The position numbers were made by a program, and so were the translations under genes. DNA of 64,000 bases from Megascapheus bottae (lineage: Eukaryota > Chordata > Mammalia > Rodentia > Geomyidae). This document shows positions 1 to 12,786 of this stretch, piece after piece. The notes beneath the pieces are model-generated. The model was given only the letters and a program-made list of their open reading frames with translations. It made no database searches and was not told where the DNA came from. Each line of letters begins with the position of its first letter. Positions within the stretch are counted from its first letter, which is position 1. The stretch is from positions 2,915,001 to 2,979,000 of the forward strand of contig JANJXV010000101.1 of NCBI GenBank assembly GCA_024803745.1, read 5' to 3'.

Positions 1-1061
1 AACCCTAACCGTAAACCTAACCATAACCCTTACCGTTTCCCTAACCCTAACCCTAACCGAAAACCTAACCCTAACCCTAACCGTAACGCTAACCCTAACC
101 CTAACCCTACCCCTTACCGTTTCCTTAACCCTAAACCTAACCCTAACCCTAACCCTAACCCTAACCCTAAACCTAACCCTAACCCTTACCGTTTCCTTAA
201 CCCTAAACCTAACCCTAACCCTAACGCTAACCCTAACACTAACCCTAACGCTAACAATAACCCTAACGCTAACCCTAACCCTAACCTTGACCCTAAACCT
301 AACCCTAACCCTATCGCTAACCCTAACCCTAACGCTAACCCTAAGCATCACAGTTTACGTAACCCTAACTCTAACCTTGACCCTAAACCTAACTCTAACC
401 CTAACGCTAACCATAACCCTAACCCTTACCCTAACCCTAACCCTAACCCTAACCCTTACCGTTTCCCTAACCCTAACCCTAACTCTAACCCTTACCCTAA
501 CCCTAAAACTAAACCTAACCCTAACCCTAACCCTAACCCTAACCCTAAACCTAACAGTAACTCTAACCCTAACCGTAAACCTAACTGTAACCCTTACCGT
601 TTCCCTAACCCTAACCCTATCTGTAAACCTAACCCTAACCCTAACCCTAACCTTAACGCTAACCCTAACCCTAACCCTACCCCTTACCCTTACCCTAACC
701 CTAATCCTAACCCTTACGGTTTGCCTAACCCTAACCCTAACCCTAACCCTAACTCTTACCGTTTCCTTAACCCTAACCTAACCCTAAAACTAACCCTAAA
801 ACTAAACCTAAACCAAACCCTAACCCTCACTCTTACCCTTACCCTAACCCTTATCCCAAACCTAACCCTAACCCTAACCCTTACCATTTCCCTAACACTA
901 ACGCAAACCCTAAACCTAACCCCAAAACCTAAACCTAAACCTAACGCTAACCCCAACCCTAACGCTAACCCTAACCCTAACCCTAACTCTAACGCTAACC
1001 CTTACACTTACCCTAACCCTAACCCTAACCCTTACCGTTTTCCTAACCCTAACCCTAATAC

Positions 1062-1545
1062 GAAACCTAACCCTAACCCTAACCCTAACCCTAACCATAC
1101 CCTAACCCTCAACCTGAAATTCACCCTAACCCTAACCCTAAACCTAACCCTTACTCTAACCGTAACCCTAACCCTAACCCTAACCCAAACCCTTACCCTA
1201 ACCCTAACCCTAACCCTAACCGTAAACCTAACCCTAACCCTAACGCTAACCCTTACCCTAACCCCAAAACCTAACCCTAACCCTAACGCTAACCCTAACC
1301 CTAACTCTAACCCTAACCCTAACCCTAACCCTTACACTTACCCTAACCCTAACCCTAACCCTTCTCGTTTTCCTAACCCTAACCCTAACCCTAACCCTAA
1401 CACGAAACCTAACCCTAACCCTAACGCTAACCCTAACCCTAACGCTAACCCTAACCCTAACCCTAACCCTTACACTTACCCTAACCCTAACCCTAACCCT
1501 AACCCTAACCATACCCTAACCCTCAACCTAAGCTTCATCCTAACC
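1062..1545. repeat. Local ~0.41-kb duplication in telomeric array
   Basis: An unusual variant run containing CCATACCCTAACCCTCAACC occurs at about 1095 and again at about 1509, each followed by a diverged non-telomeric TTCA-containing variant. The upstream CTTACACTTACCCTAACC marker also repeats. This shows that blocks of several hundred bases, not only single hexamers, have been copied within the array. Confidence 0.7.
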
Positions 1546-1979
1546 CTAACCCTAACCCTAACCCTAAACCTAACCCTTACACTAACCCTAACCCTAATCC
1601 TCACCCAAACCCTTAGCCTAACCCTAACCCTAACCGTAAACCTAACCCTTACCCTAACGCTAACCCTTACCGTTTACCTAACCCTAACCCTTACCGTTTC
1701 CCTAACTCTAGCCCTAACCCTAAGCCTAACCCTTACCGTTTCCCTAAACCTAACCCGAAACCTAACCCTAACCCTCACCCTTACACTTACCCTAACTTTA
1801 ACCCCAACCCTAACCCTAACCCTACCCCTTACCGTTTCCCTAAACCTAACCCTAACCCTTACCATTTGCCTAAGCCCAACCCTAACCCTTACCGTTTTCC
1901 TAACCCTTACCCTAACCCTAACCCTAACACTAACACTAACCCTAACACTAACCCTAAACGTAACCCTAACCCTAACACT

Positions 1980-2690
1980 AACCCTAAGCCAAACCCAAAC
2001 CTAGCCCTTACCGTTTCCCTAACCCTAACCCTAACCCAAACCCTAACACTAAACCTAACCCTAACCCTAATCCTAACCCTAACCCTAAACCTAACGCTAA
2101 ACCTAACCCTAAAAATAAACCTAACCCTAACCCTTACCGTTTCCCTAACCATATTCCTAACCCTAACACTACAACTAACCCTAACCCTTACCCTAACCCT
2201 AACCCTAACCCTAACCCTTACCGTTTCATTAACCCTAACATTAACCCTAACCCTAACGCTAACCCTAACCCTAACACTAACTCTAACCCTAAACCTAAAC
2301 CTAACCCTTACCGTTTCCCTAATCCTAACCCTAACCCTAAACGTAAACCTAACCCTAAAGCTAACCAAAACGCTAACCCTAACCCTAACCCTTACCGTTT
2401 CCCTAAACCTAACACTAACCCTAACCCTAACGATAACAGTAACCCTAACCCTAACCCTAACCCTTATCGTTTCCCTAACCCTAACCCTAACCCTAACCCG
2501 AAACCTAACCCTAACCTAATCCTAACCCTAACCCTAACCCTTACCTTTTCCCTAACCCTAACCCTAACCCTAACCCAAAACCTAATCTAACCCTAACCCT
2601 AAGCCTAACCCTAACGCAAAACCTAACCCTAACCCTAACCCTAATCCAAAACCTAATCTAACCCTAACCCTAAGCCTAAGACTAAAACTA
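1980..2690. repeat. Telomeric-array segmental duplication, copy 1
   Basis: This stretch shares ordered rare variants with 4770-5490. Examples are AAACGTAAACC (2339 and 5193), CCAAAACGCTAACC, and the closing CCTAATCTAACCC motif (2581 and 5393), at an offset of about 2.81-2.85 kb. Copy 1 continues into more telomeric repeat, while copy 2 runs into the minisatellite. Confidence 0.75.
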
Positions 2691-3951
2691 AACCTAACCC
2701 GAACCCTTACCGTTTCCCTAACCCTAACCCTAAACCTAACCATAACACTAACCCTAACCCTTACCGTTTCCCTAACCCTAACCCTAACCCTAACCCTTAC
2801 CGTTTCCCTAACCCTAACCCTAACCCTAACCCTTACCCTAACCCTAATCCTAACCCTAATACATTCCGTTTCCCTAACCCTAAACCTAACCCTGACCCTA
2901 ACTCTAATCCTAAACCTAACCCTAACCCTAAAGCTAACCCTAACCCTAACCCTAACCCCACTCCTAAACCTAACCCTAACCCTAACGCTAACCCTAACCC
3001 TAAACCTAACCCTAAACCTAACCCTAACCCTTACCGTTTCCCTAACCCTAACCCTAAACCTAAACCTAACCCTAACCCTAAGCCTACCTCTAACCCTAAC
3101 CCTAACCGTAAACCTAACCCTAACCCTTATCGTTTCCCTAACCCTAAACCTAACCCTAACCCTAAACCTACCCCTACCCCTAACCCTAAACCTAACCCTT
3201 ACCGTTTCCCTAACCCTATCCCTAACCCTAACGCTAACCCTAACCCTAACAGTAAACCTAACCCTAACCCTAAGCCTAACCCTAACTCTAACAATAACCC
3301 TAACGCTCACCCTAACCCTAACCGTAACCCTAAACCTAACCCTAACCCTAACGCTAACCCTAACCCTAACGCTAACCCTAAGCATTACCGTTTACCTAAC
3401 CTTAACCCTAACCCTAACACTAAACCTAACTCTAACCCTAACCCTAACCCTAACGCTAACGCTAACCCTAACCCTAACCCTAACCCTAACCCTAACCCTT
3501 ACCCTAAGCCTAACCCTAACCCTAACCCTAAACCTAAACCTAACCCTAACCCTAACCCTAACCCTAACCCTAAACCTAAACCTAACCCTAACCCTTACCA
3601 TTTCCCTAACCCTAACCCTTACCGTTTCCCTAACTCTAACCCTAACCCTAACCCTAACGCTAACCCTAACCCTAACGCTAACCCTAAACCTAACCCTAAC
3701 CCTAACCCTAACCCAAAACCTAACCCTAAACCAAACCCTGACACTAACCCTAAACCCTAAACCTAACCCTAACCCTTACCGTTTCCCTAACCCTAACCCT
3801 AACCCTAACTCTAACACTAAATCTAACCCTAACCCTAATCCTAACCCTAACCCTAACCATTACCGTTTCCCTAACCCTAACCCATACCGTTTCTCTAACC
3901 CTAACCCTAACCCTAAACCTAACCCTAACGCTAACCCTAACCCTAACCATA

Positions 3952-4495
3952 ACCTTAAACCTAACCCTAACCATTACCGTTTCCCTAACCCTAACCCTAA
4001 CCCAAACCTTAACCCTAATCCTAACCATAAACCTAACCCTAACCCTTACCGTTTCCCTAACCCTAACCCTAACCCAAACCCTAAACAAAACCCTAAGCCT
4101 AACCCTAACCCTAACCCTGACCATTTCCCTAACCCTAACCCTTACCTTTTCCCTAACTCTAACCCTAACCCTAACCCTAACGCTAACCCTAAACCTAACT
4201 CTAACACTAAACCTAACCCTAACCCTAATCCTAACCCTAACCCTAACCCTTACAGTTTCCCTAACCCTAACCCATGCCGTTTCCCTAACCCTAACCCTAA
4301 CCCTAAACCTAATCCTAACGCTAACCCTAACCCTAACCCTAACCATAAACCTAACCCTAACCATTACCGTTTCCCTAACCCTAACCCTAACCCAAACCCT
4401 AACCCTAATCCTAACCATAAACCTAACCCTAACCCATACCGTTTCCCTAACCCTATCCCTAACCCAAACCCTAAACAAAACCCTAACCCTAATGC
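3952..4495. repeat. 390-bp tandem higher-order unit in telomeric array
   Basis: Two adjacent blocks share an ordered set of variants: CCATAAACC, CCATTACCGTTTCCC, CCCAAACCC and CTAAACAAAACCCTAA. The last starts at 4081 and 4471, exactly 390 bases apart. Flanking boxes with GTTTCCC align at the same offset. Confidence 0.75.
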
Positions 4496-4769
4496 TAACC
4501 CTAACTGTAACCCTAACCCTAACCCTTACAGTTTCCCTAACTCTAACCCTAACGCTAACGCTGACCCTAACCCTAACCCTAACCCTAACCCTAACCCTTA
4601 CCGTTTCCCTAACCCTAATCCTAACCCTAACGCTAACCCTAACCCTAACCCTAACCCTTACCATTTCCCTAACCCTAACCCTAACCCTAACCCCAACCCT
4701 AACCCTTACCGTTTCACTAACCCTAACCCTAACCCTAACCCTAAACGTAACCCTAACCCTAACCCTAAC

Positions 4770-5490
4770 CCTAAGCCAAACCCTAACCCTAACCCTTACC
4801 GTTTCCCTAACCCTAACCCTAACCCTGACCCTAACCCTAACACTAAACCTAACCCTAACCCTAATCCTAACCCTAACCCTAAACCTAACCCTACCCCGGA
4901 CCCTAACCCTTAACGTTTCCCTAACCCTAACCCTAACCCTATACCAAAACCTAACCCTAACCCTAAAAATAAACCTAACCCTAACCCTTACCATTTCCCT
5001 AACCGTAACCCTAACCCTAACACTACACCTAACCCTAACCCTAACCCTAACCCTAACCCTAACCCTAACCCTTACCGTTTCCCTAACCCTAACATTAACC
5101 CTAACCCTAACACTAACCCTAAACCTAACACTAACCCTAACCCTAAACCTAACCCTAACCCTTACCGTTTCCCTAATCCTAACCCTAACCCTAAACGTAA
5201 ACCTAACCCTAACCCTAACCAAAACGCTAACCCTAACCCTAACCCTTACCGTTTCCCTATCCCTAACACTAATCCTAACCCTAACGATATCAGTAACCCT
5301 AACCCTAACCCTTATCATTTCCCTAACCCTAACCCTAACCCTAACCCGAAACCTAACCCTAACCCTAAACCTAACCCAACCCTAACCCAAAACCTAATCT
5401 AACCCTAACCCTAAGCCTAACCCTAACGCAAAACCTAACCCTAACCCTAACCCACAACCTAATCTAACCCTAACCCTAAGCCTTACACTA
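4770..5490. repeat. Telomeric-array segmental duplication, copy 2
   Basis: Second copy of the block at 1980-2690, with the same order of rare hexamer variants. It ends at the abrupt telomere-to-minisatellite junction near 5505. Confidence 0.75.
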
Positions 5491-5505
5491 ACACTAAACC
5501 TAACC

Positions 5506-5861
5506 CCTCCTCATCTTCTATTCCTCCCCATCTCCTGTTCATCCTCATCTCCTCTCCCCTCCCTGTCTATTGTCCATCATCATCTCCTCTCCCCTTCTCA
5601 TCTCCTGACCCCTCCTCATCTCCTGTCCCTCCCTATGTCTTCTTCCCCCTCAACTCATCGCCCTCCACATGTCCTGTCCCTCCTCATCTCCTATCCCTCC
5701 GCATCTCCTGTTCGTCCTCATCCCCTGTCCATCCCCATCTACTGTCCCATCACCATCTCATGTCCCCTCCTCATCTCCTATCCCACCTCATGTCCTGTCC
5801 CTCCACCTCTCCTGTCCCTCCTCATCTCCTGTCCCCTCCCCTACTCCTGTTTCTCCCCAAA
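5506..5861. repeat. Short tract of 17-bp TCCTCATCTCCTGTCCC minisatellite
   Basis: About 20 variant copies of a 17-bp pyrimidine-rich unit start directly where the telomeric array stops. The tract aligns copy for copy with about 57762-58028 in the large array, sharing rare variants such as GTCTATTGTCCAT, CCTCCCTATGTC, GTTCGTCCTCATCCCCTG and CCTATCCCACCTCATGT at an offset of about 52.25 kb. It ends abruptly at the ~130-bp satellite. Confidence 0.9.
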
Positions 5862-6762
5862 CTAATGTTTGAGCAGATAGAACAAGGATAAGGGAAGTTC
5901 ATGTGGTAGAAAAACCATATATGTTAACCGAACAACTCTTAGCTGGTAGAGCAATGTCGGTGGAAGTACGGTCTCCGTTGTACTTGCTCAGATACCATGA
6001 CGAAATAAAAGCCGGTACCCTGAAATTGAATGAGGGAGAATAAAATATCCTGATTAGACAAGAAGGTTCTTAGTAGAAAGAGCAATGCCATAGGACTTTC
6101 AAAGCGAAATACAGTATCCATTAGACTGGATGAAAACCATGAAGTAAAACCAGTTGCTTGTGTAGAAAAATGGCCACGTTTAAACAGAACAAATGTTAGT
6201 AGATAGAGCAATGTAAGTGGTGGTTCAGTCTCCGTTGTACTGGATGAAGCACCATTCTGAAATAAAAGCAGATACACTGAAGTGGGAGGAGGCAGGATAA
6301 AATACCCCGCGTCGACCAAAGGAGCATAGCAGATCATTGAAGTTGCTTGTGGAGGAATAAACGACCACGGTGTAACCGAACAGCACTTAGCAGATAGAGC
6401 AATGACGGTGGAAGTAGAGTCTCCGTTATATTTGTTCGGAGACCACGACGAAATAAAACCAGATACAGTGAAGTTGCATGAGGAAAATGAAATACCCCGC
6501 TAAGACAGGGAAGCTTCTAAGCAGAAAGAGGTATGCCGTAGGAAGTTCAATGGCAAAATCCAGTATCCATTACACTGGAGGAAACCCTCCAAAAAGTAAA
6601 ACCAGATACCTTGAAGTTCCTTGTGATAGAGTAAAGGACCAGGTGTACATAGAGCAATGTGAGTGATAGTTCTGTCTCTGTAGTAGGAGATAAAGCACCA
6701 CGGTGAAATAAAAGCAGATACACTGAAGTTGCAGGAGAAAGGAAAAATTTCCCACTTCGACC
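5862..6762. repeat. Representative 901-bp higher-order satellite unit
   Basis: It begins at the minisatellite junction and contains monomer starts near 5939, 6069, 6197, 6386, 6515, 6647 and 6770. A near-identical block begins at 9221, sharing private variants such as ACCATATATGTTAACCG and CTTAGCTGGTAGAGC, and a close relative begins at 10122. Confidence 0.8.
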
Positions 6763-9700
6763 ACTAATGTTTGAGCAGATAGAACAAGGATAAGGGAAGT
6801 TCATGTGGTAGAAAAACCGTACACGTTAACCGATCAACTCTTAGCTGGTAGAGCAATGTCGGTAGAAGTACGGTCTCCGTTGTACTTGCTCAGATACCAT
6901 AACGAAATAAAAGCCGGTACCCTGAAATTGAATGAGGGAGAGTAAAATATCCCGCTATGACAAGTAGGTTCTAAGCAGAAAGAGCAATGTCGTAGGAAGT
7001 TCAATGGCAAAATCCAGTATCCATTACAGTGGAGGAAACCCTCCAAGAAGTAAAACCAGATACCTTGAAGTTCCTTGTGGTAGATTAATGACCAAGTTTC
7101 CATAGAGCAATGTGAGTGATAGTTCTGTCTCTGTAGTAGGGGATAAAGACCACGCTGAATTAAAAGCAGATACAATGAAGTTGCAGGAGGAAGGAACAAT
7201 ATCGCGCTTCGACCACTAATGCTTCAGCGGATAGAACAAGGACAAGGGAAGTTCATGTGGTAGAAAAAATGTACACGTTAACCGAAAAACTCTTAGCAGG
7301 TAGAGCAATGTAGGTGGAAGTACCGTCTCCGTTTTACTTGCTCAGATACCAGGACGCAAGAAAAGCCGGTACCCTGAATTTGAATGAGGGAGAATCAGAT
7401 ACCCCGATTAGACAAGAAATTTCTTAGCAGAAAGAGCAATGCCATAGGACTTTCAAAGCGAAATTCAGTATCAATTAGACTGAATGAAAAACATGATGTA
7501 AAACTAGTTGCTTGTGTAGAAAAATGGCCACGTTTACACAGAACAAATATTAGTGGTTCAGTCTCCGTTGTACTGGATGCAGCACCATTCTGAAATAAAA
7601 GCAGATACACTGAAGTGGGAGGACGCAGAATAAAATACCGCCGTCGACCAAAGGAGCATAGCAGATCATTGAAGTTGTTTGTAGAAGAATAAACGACCAC
7701 GGTGTAACCTAACCACACTTAGCAGATAGAGCAATGTCGGTGGAAGTAGAGTCTCCATTGTACATGTTCGGAGACCACGACGAAATAAAAGCAGGTACGG
7801 TGAAGTTGCATGAGGAAGAATGATATACTTTTTTGCAGGAGAAAGAAAAAAATATCCCTATTCGACCACAAATGTTTGAGCAGATAGAACAGCACAAAGG
7901 AGGTTCAACGCGAATCCACAATCCTTATTGCATGTGGTAGAATAAACGGCCAGGTTAAGCGAACAACTCTTAGCAGATAGAGCAATGTCGGTGGAAGTAT
8001 GGTCTCTGTTGTAATTGTTCAGATACCACGACGAAATAAAATCCGATACCCTGAAGTTGAATGAGGGATAATAAAATACCCCGATTAGACAAGAATGTTC
8101 TTAGCAGAAAGAGCAATGCCGTAGGAAGTTCAATGGCAAAATGCAGTATCCATTACACTCTACGTAAGCTTGCAAGAAGTAAAACCAGACGCCTTAGCAG
8201 ATAGAGCAATGTCAGTGGTAATTCAGTGTCCATGGTAGTGGATGAAGCACCACGCAGAAATAAAAGCATATACTCTGAATTGGGGGAGGTGAACAAAATC
8301 CCCCCCTTAGAACAAAAGATCATAGCAGATAGAACAATGCTCTGGAATTGCAAGGCAAAATCCCGTACCCATTACACTGGATGAAATCCTCCCAGAAGTA
8401 AAAGCAGATACATTGAAGTTCCTGCTTTAAGAATAAACAACCACGGTAACCGAATAACACTTAGCAGATAGAGCAATGTCGGTGGAAGTACAGTCTACGT
8501 TGTACTTGTTCGGAGACCACGACGAAATAAAAGCAGATGCGGTGAGGTTGCATGAGGAAGAATAAAATACCTCGCTTTGACTAGAAAAGTTCTAAGCGGA
8601 AAGAGCAATGCCGTAGGAAGTTCAATGGCAAAATCCAGTATCCATTACAGTGGAGGAAACCCTCCAAGAAGTAAAACCAGATACCTTGAAGTTCCTTGTG
8701 GTAGAGTAAAGGACCAGGTTTCCATAGAAGTTGCAGGAGAAAGGAACAATATCCCGCTTCGACCACTAATGTTTGAGCAGATAGAACAAGGACGAGGGAA
8801 GTTCATGTGGTAGAAAAAAGGTACACGTTAACCGAAGTACTCTTAGCAGATTGAGCAATGTCGGTGGAAGTACAGTCTCCGTTGTACTTGTTCAGAGACC
8901 ACGACGAAATAAAAGCAGGTACCGTGAAGTTGCATGAGGAAGAATGAAATATCCCGCTAAGACAAGAAGGTTCTCAGCGGAAAGAGCAATGTCGTAGGAA
9001 GTTCAATGGAAAAATCCAGTATCCATTACACTGGAGGAAACCCTCCAAGAAGTAAAAACCAGATATACTGAAGTTCCTTGTGATAGAGTAAAGGACCAGG
9101 TTTCCACAGAGCAATGTCAGTGATAGTTCGGTCTCCGTAGTAGGAGATAAAGCACCACGCTGAAATAAAAGCAGATACAATGAAGTTGCAGGAGGAAGGA
9201 ACAATATCGCGCTTCAACCACTAATGTTTGAGCAGATAGAACAAGGATAAGGGAAGTTCATGTGGTAGAAAAACCATATATGTTAACCGAACAACTCTTA
9301 GCTGGTAGAGCAATGTCGGTGGAAGTACGGTCTCCGTTGTACTTGCTCAGATACCATGACGAAATAAAAGCCGGTACCCTGAAATAAATGAGGGAGAATA
9401 AAATATCCCGATTAGACAAGAAGGTTCTTAGCAGAAAGAGCAATGCCATTGGACTTTCAAAGTGAAATACAGTATCCATTAGACTGGATGAAAACCATGA
9501 AGTAAAACCAGTTGCTTGTGTAGAAAAATGGCCACGTTTAAACAGAACAAATATTAGTAGATAGAGCAATGTAAGTGGTGGTTCAGTCTCCGTTGTACTG
9601 GATGAAGCACCATTCTGAAATAAAAGCAGATACACTGAAGTGGAAGGAGGCAGAATAAAATATCCCGCGTCGACCAAAGGAGCATAGCAGATCACTGAAG

Positions 9701-12680
9701 TTGCTTGTGGAGGAATAAACGACCACGGTGTAACCGAACAGCACTTAGCAGATAGAGCAATGACGGTGGAAGTAGAGTCTCCATTGTACATGTTCGGAGA
9801 CCACGACGAAATAAAAGCAGGTACGGTGAAGTTGCATGAGGAAGAATGAAGTACCCCGCTAAGACAAGAAGGTTCTCAGCGAAAAGAGCAAGGTCGTAGG
9901 AAGTTCAATGGCAAATTCGAGTATCCATTACACTGGAGGAAACCCTCCAAGAAGTAAAATCAGATACCTTGAAGTTCCTTGTGGTAGAGTAAAGGACCAG
10001 GTTTCCATAGAGCAATGTCAGTGATAGTTCGGTCTCCGTAGTAGGGGATATAGCACCTCGCTGAAATAAAGGCAGATACAATAAAGTTGCAGGAGGTAGG
10101 AACAATATCACGCTTCGACCACTAATGTTTGAGCAGATAGAACAAGGACGAGGGAGGTTCATGTGGTAGAAAAAACGTACACGTTAACCGAACAACTCTT
10201 AGCAGGTAGAGCAATGTAGGTGGAAGTACCGTCTCCATTTTACTTGCTCAGATACCACGAGGAAAGAAAAGCCGGTACCCTGAATTTGAATGAGGGTGAA
10301 TCAAATACCCCGATTAGACAAGAAGGTTCTTAGCAGAAAGAGCAATGCCATAGGACTTTCAAAGCGAAATACAGTATCCATTAGACTGAATGAAAACCAT
10401 GATGTAAAACTAGTTGCTTGTGTAGAAAAATGGCCACGTTTACACAGAACAAATATTAGTAGATAGAGCAATGTAAGTGGTAGTTCAGTCTCCGTTGTAC
10501 TGGATGCAGCACCATTCTGAAATAAAAGCAGATACACTGAAGTGGGAGGAGGCAGACTAAAATACCCCGCGTAGACCAAAGGAGCATAGCAGATCATTGA
10601 AGTTGCTTGTGGAGGAATAAACGACCACGGTGTAACCGAACAACACTTAGCAGATAGAGCAATGAGAGTGGAAGTACGGTCTCCGTTGTACTTGTTGGGA
10701 GATTACGACGAAATAAAAGCATGTACGGTGAAGTTGCATGAGGAAGAATGAAATACCCCGCTAAGACAGGGAGGGTTCTAAGCGGAAAGAGCTAGGCCGT
10801 TGGAAGTTCAATGGCAAAATCCAGTGTCCATTACACTGCAGGAAACCCTCCAAGAAGTAAAACCGATTCCTTGAAGTTCCTTGTGGTACAGTAAAGGACC
10901 AGGTTTCCATAGAGCGATGAGAGTGATAGTTCTGTCTCTGTAGTAGGGGATAAAGCACCACGCTGAAATAAAAGCAGATACACTGAAGTTGCAGGAGAAA
11001 GGAACAATAGTCTGCTTCGACCACTAATGTTTGAGCAGATAGACCAAGGACGAGGGAAGTTCATGTGGTAGAGAAAAGGTACACATTAACCGAAGTACTC
11101 TTAGCAGATTGAGCAATGTCGGTGGAAGTACAGTCTCCATTCTACTTGTTTGGAGACCACGACGAAAAAAAGCAGGTTCGGTGAAGTTGCATGAGGAAGA
11201 ATGAAATATCTCACTAAGACAAGAAGGTTCTAAGCGGAAAGAGCAATGTCGTAGGAAGTTCAATGGCAAAATCCAGTATCCATTACACTGAAGGAAATCT
11301 TCCAAGAAGATACCATAGGACTTTCAAAGCGAAATATAGTATCCATTAGACTGGATGAAAACCATGAAGTAAAACCAGTTGCTTGTGTAGAAAAATGGCC
11401 ACGTTTATACAGAACAAATATTAGTAGATAGAGCAATGGAAGTGGTAGTTCAGTCTCCGTTGTACTGGATGAAGCACCATTCTGAAATAAAAGCAGATAC
11501 ACTGAAGTGGGAGGAAGCAGAATAAAATACTCCGCGTCGACCAAAGGAGCATAGCAGATCATTGAAGTTGCTTGTGGAGGAATAAATGACCACGGTGTAA
11601 CTGAACAACATTGGCAGATAGAGCAATGTCGGTGGAAGTAGTGTCTCCGTTGTACATGTTCGGAGACCACGACGAAATAAAAGCAAGTACGGTGATATTG
11701 CATGAGGAAGAATGAAATACCCCGCTAAGGCAAGAAGGTTCTAAGTGGAAAGAGGTATGCCGTAGGAAGTTCAATGGCAAAATGCAGTATCCACTACACT
11801 CTAGGTAAACTTGCAAGAAGTAAAACCAGAAGCCTTAGCAGATAGAGCAATGTCAGTGGTAATTCAGTGTCCGTTGTACTGGATGAAGCACCACGCAGAA
11901 ATAAAAGCATATGCTCTGAATTGGGAGGAGGTGAATAAAATACCCCCCTTAGAACAAAAGATCATAGCAGATAGAACAATGCTGTAGGAATTTCAAGGCA
12001 AAATCCCGTACCCATTACACTGGATGAAATCCTCCTAGAAGTAAAAGCAGATCCATTGAAGTTCCTGGTGGAAGAATAAACAACCACGGTAACCGAATAA
12101 CACTTAGCAGATAAAGCAATGTCGGTGGAAGTACAGTAGAGTAAAGGACCAGGTTTCCATAGAGCAATGTGAGTGAAAGTTCTGTCTCCGTAGTAGGGGA
12201 GAAAGCACCACGCTGAAATAAAAGCCAATACACTGAAGTTGCTGGAGAAAGGAACAATATCCCGTTTCGACCACTAATGTTTGAGCAGATAGACCAAGGA
12301 CGAGGGAAGTTCATGTGGTAGAAAAAAGGTACACGTTAACCGAAGTATTCTTAGAAGCTAGAGCAATGTCGGTGGAAGTGCAGTCTCCTTTGTACATGTT
12401 CGGAGACCACGACGAAATAAAAGCAGGTACGGTGAAGTTGCATGAGGAAGAATGAAATACCCCGGTAAGACAAGAAGGTTCTAAGCGGAAAGAGCAATGC
12501 CGTAGGCAGTTCAGTGGTAAAATCCAGTGTCCATTACACTGGAGGAAATCTTCCAAGAAGTAAAAGCAGATACTTTGAAGTTCCTTGTGGTAGAGTAATG
12601 GACCAGGTTTCCATAGAGCAATGTGAGTGATAGTTCAGTCTCCGTGTAGGGGATAAAGCACCACGCTGAAATAAAAGCAG

Positions 12681-12786
12681 ATAGATAAAATAAATACAAT
12701 AAAATAAAAATATATAAATAAATAAATAAATAAATAAATAAAATAAAAATAAAAGCAGATAGATAGATAGATAGATAGATAAAAAC
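12681..12786. repeat. AT-rich simple repeat inside a satellite monomer
   Basis: The A-rich AATAAAAGCAGATA segment of a monomer is expanded into (TAAA)n-like and (GATA)n runs, after which the normal monomer resumes at ATACCCCGCGTCGACC. This is a local microsatellite born from the monomer's own sequence. Confidence 0.85.

Larger units (their letters stand above)
1..5505. repeat. Degenerate telomere-type (CCCTAA)n array
   Basis: The + strand is an almost continuous CCCTAA hexamer array with many variants: CGCTAA, CCGTAA, AACCTA, CCCAAA, CCCTTA and CCGTTT. A compound box reading CCCTTACCGTTTCCCTAA recurs more than thirty times at irregular spacing. The C-rich strand reads left to right throughout, the orientation expected at a left chromosome end. 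No long pure array is present, so the true terminal repeats would lie to the left, or this is an interstitial or subtelomeric block. TTAGGG-type satellite (HS-alpha) is known from kangaroo rats, which fits a geomyoid source but does not prove it. Open frames of alternating Leu-Thr or Pro-Asn here are translation artefacts. Confidence 0.95.

Noticed and set aside
287..5385. Long open frames of Leu-Thr, Pro-Asn or Arg-Val repeats
   Set aside because: They are translations of the CCCTAA hexamer array in frames where variants remove the stops. There is no codon structure beyond the repeat.
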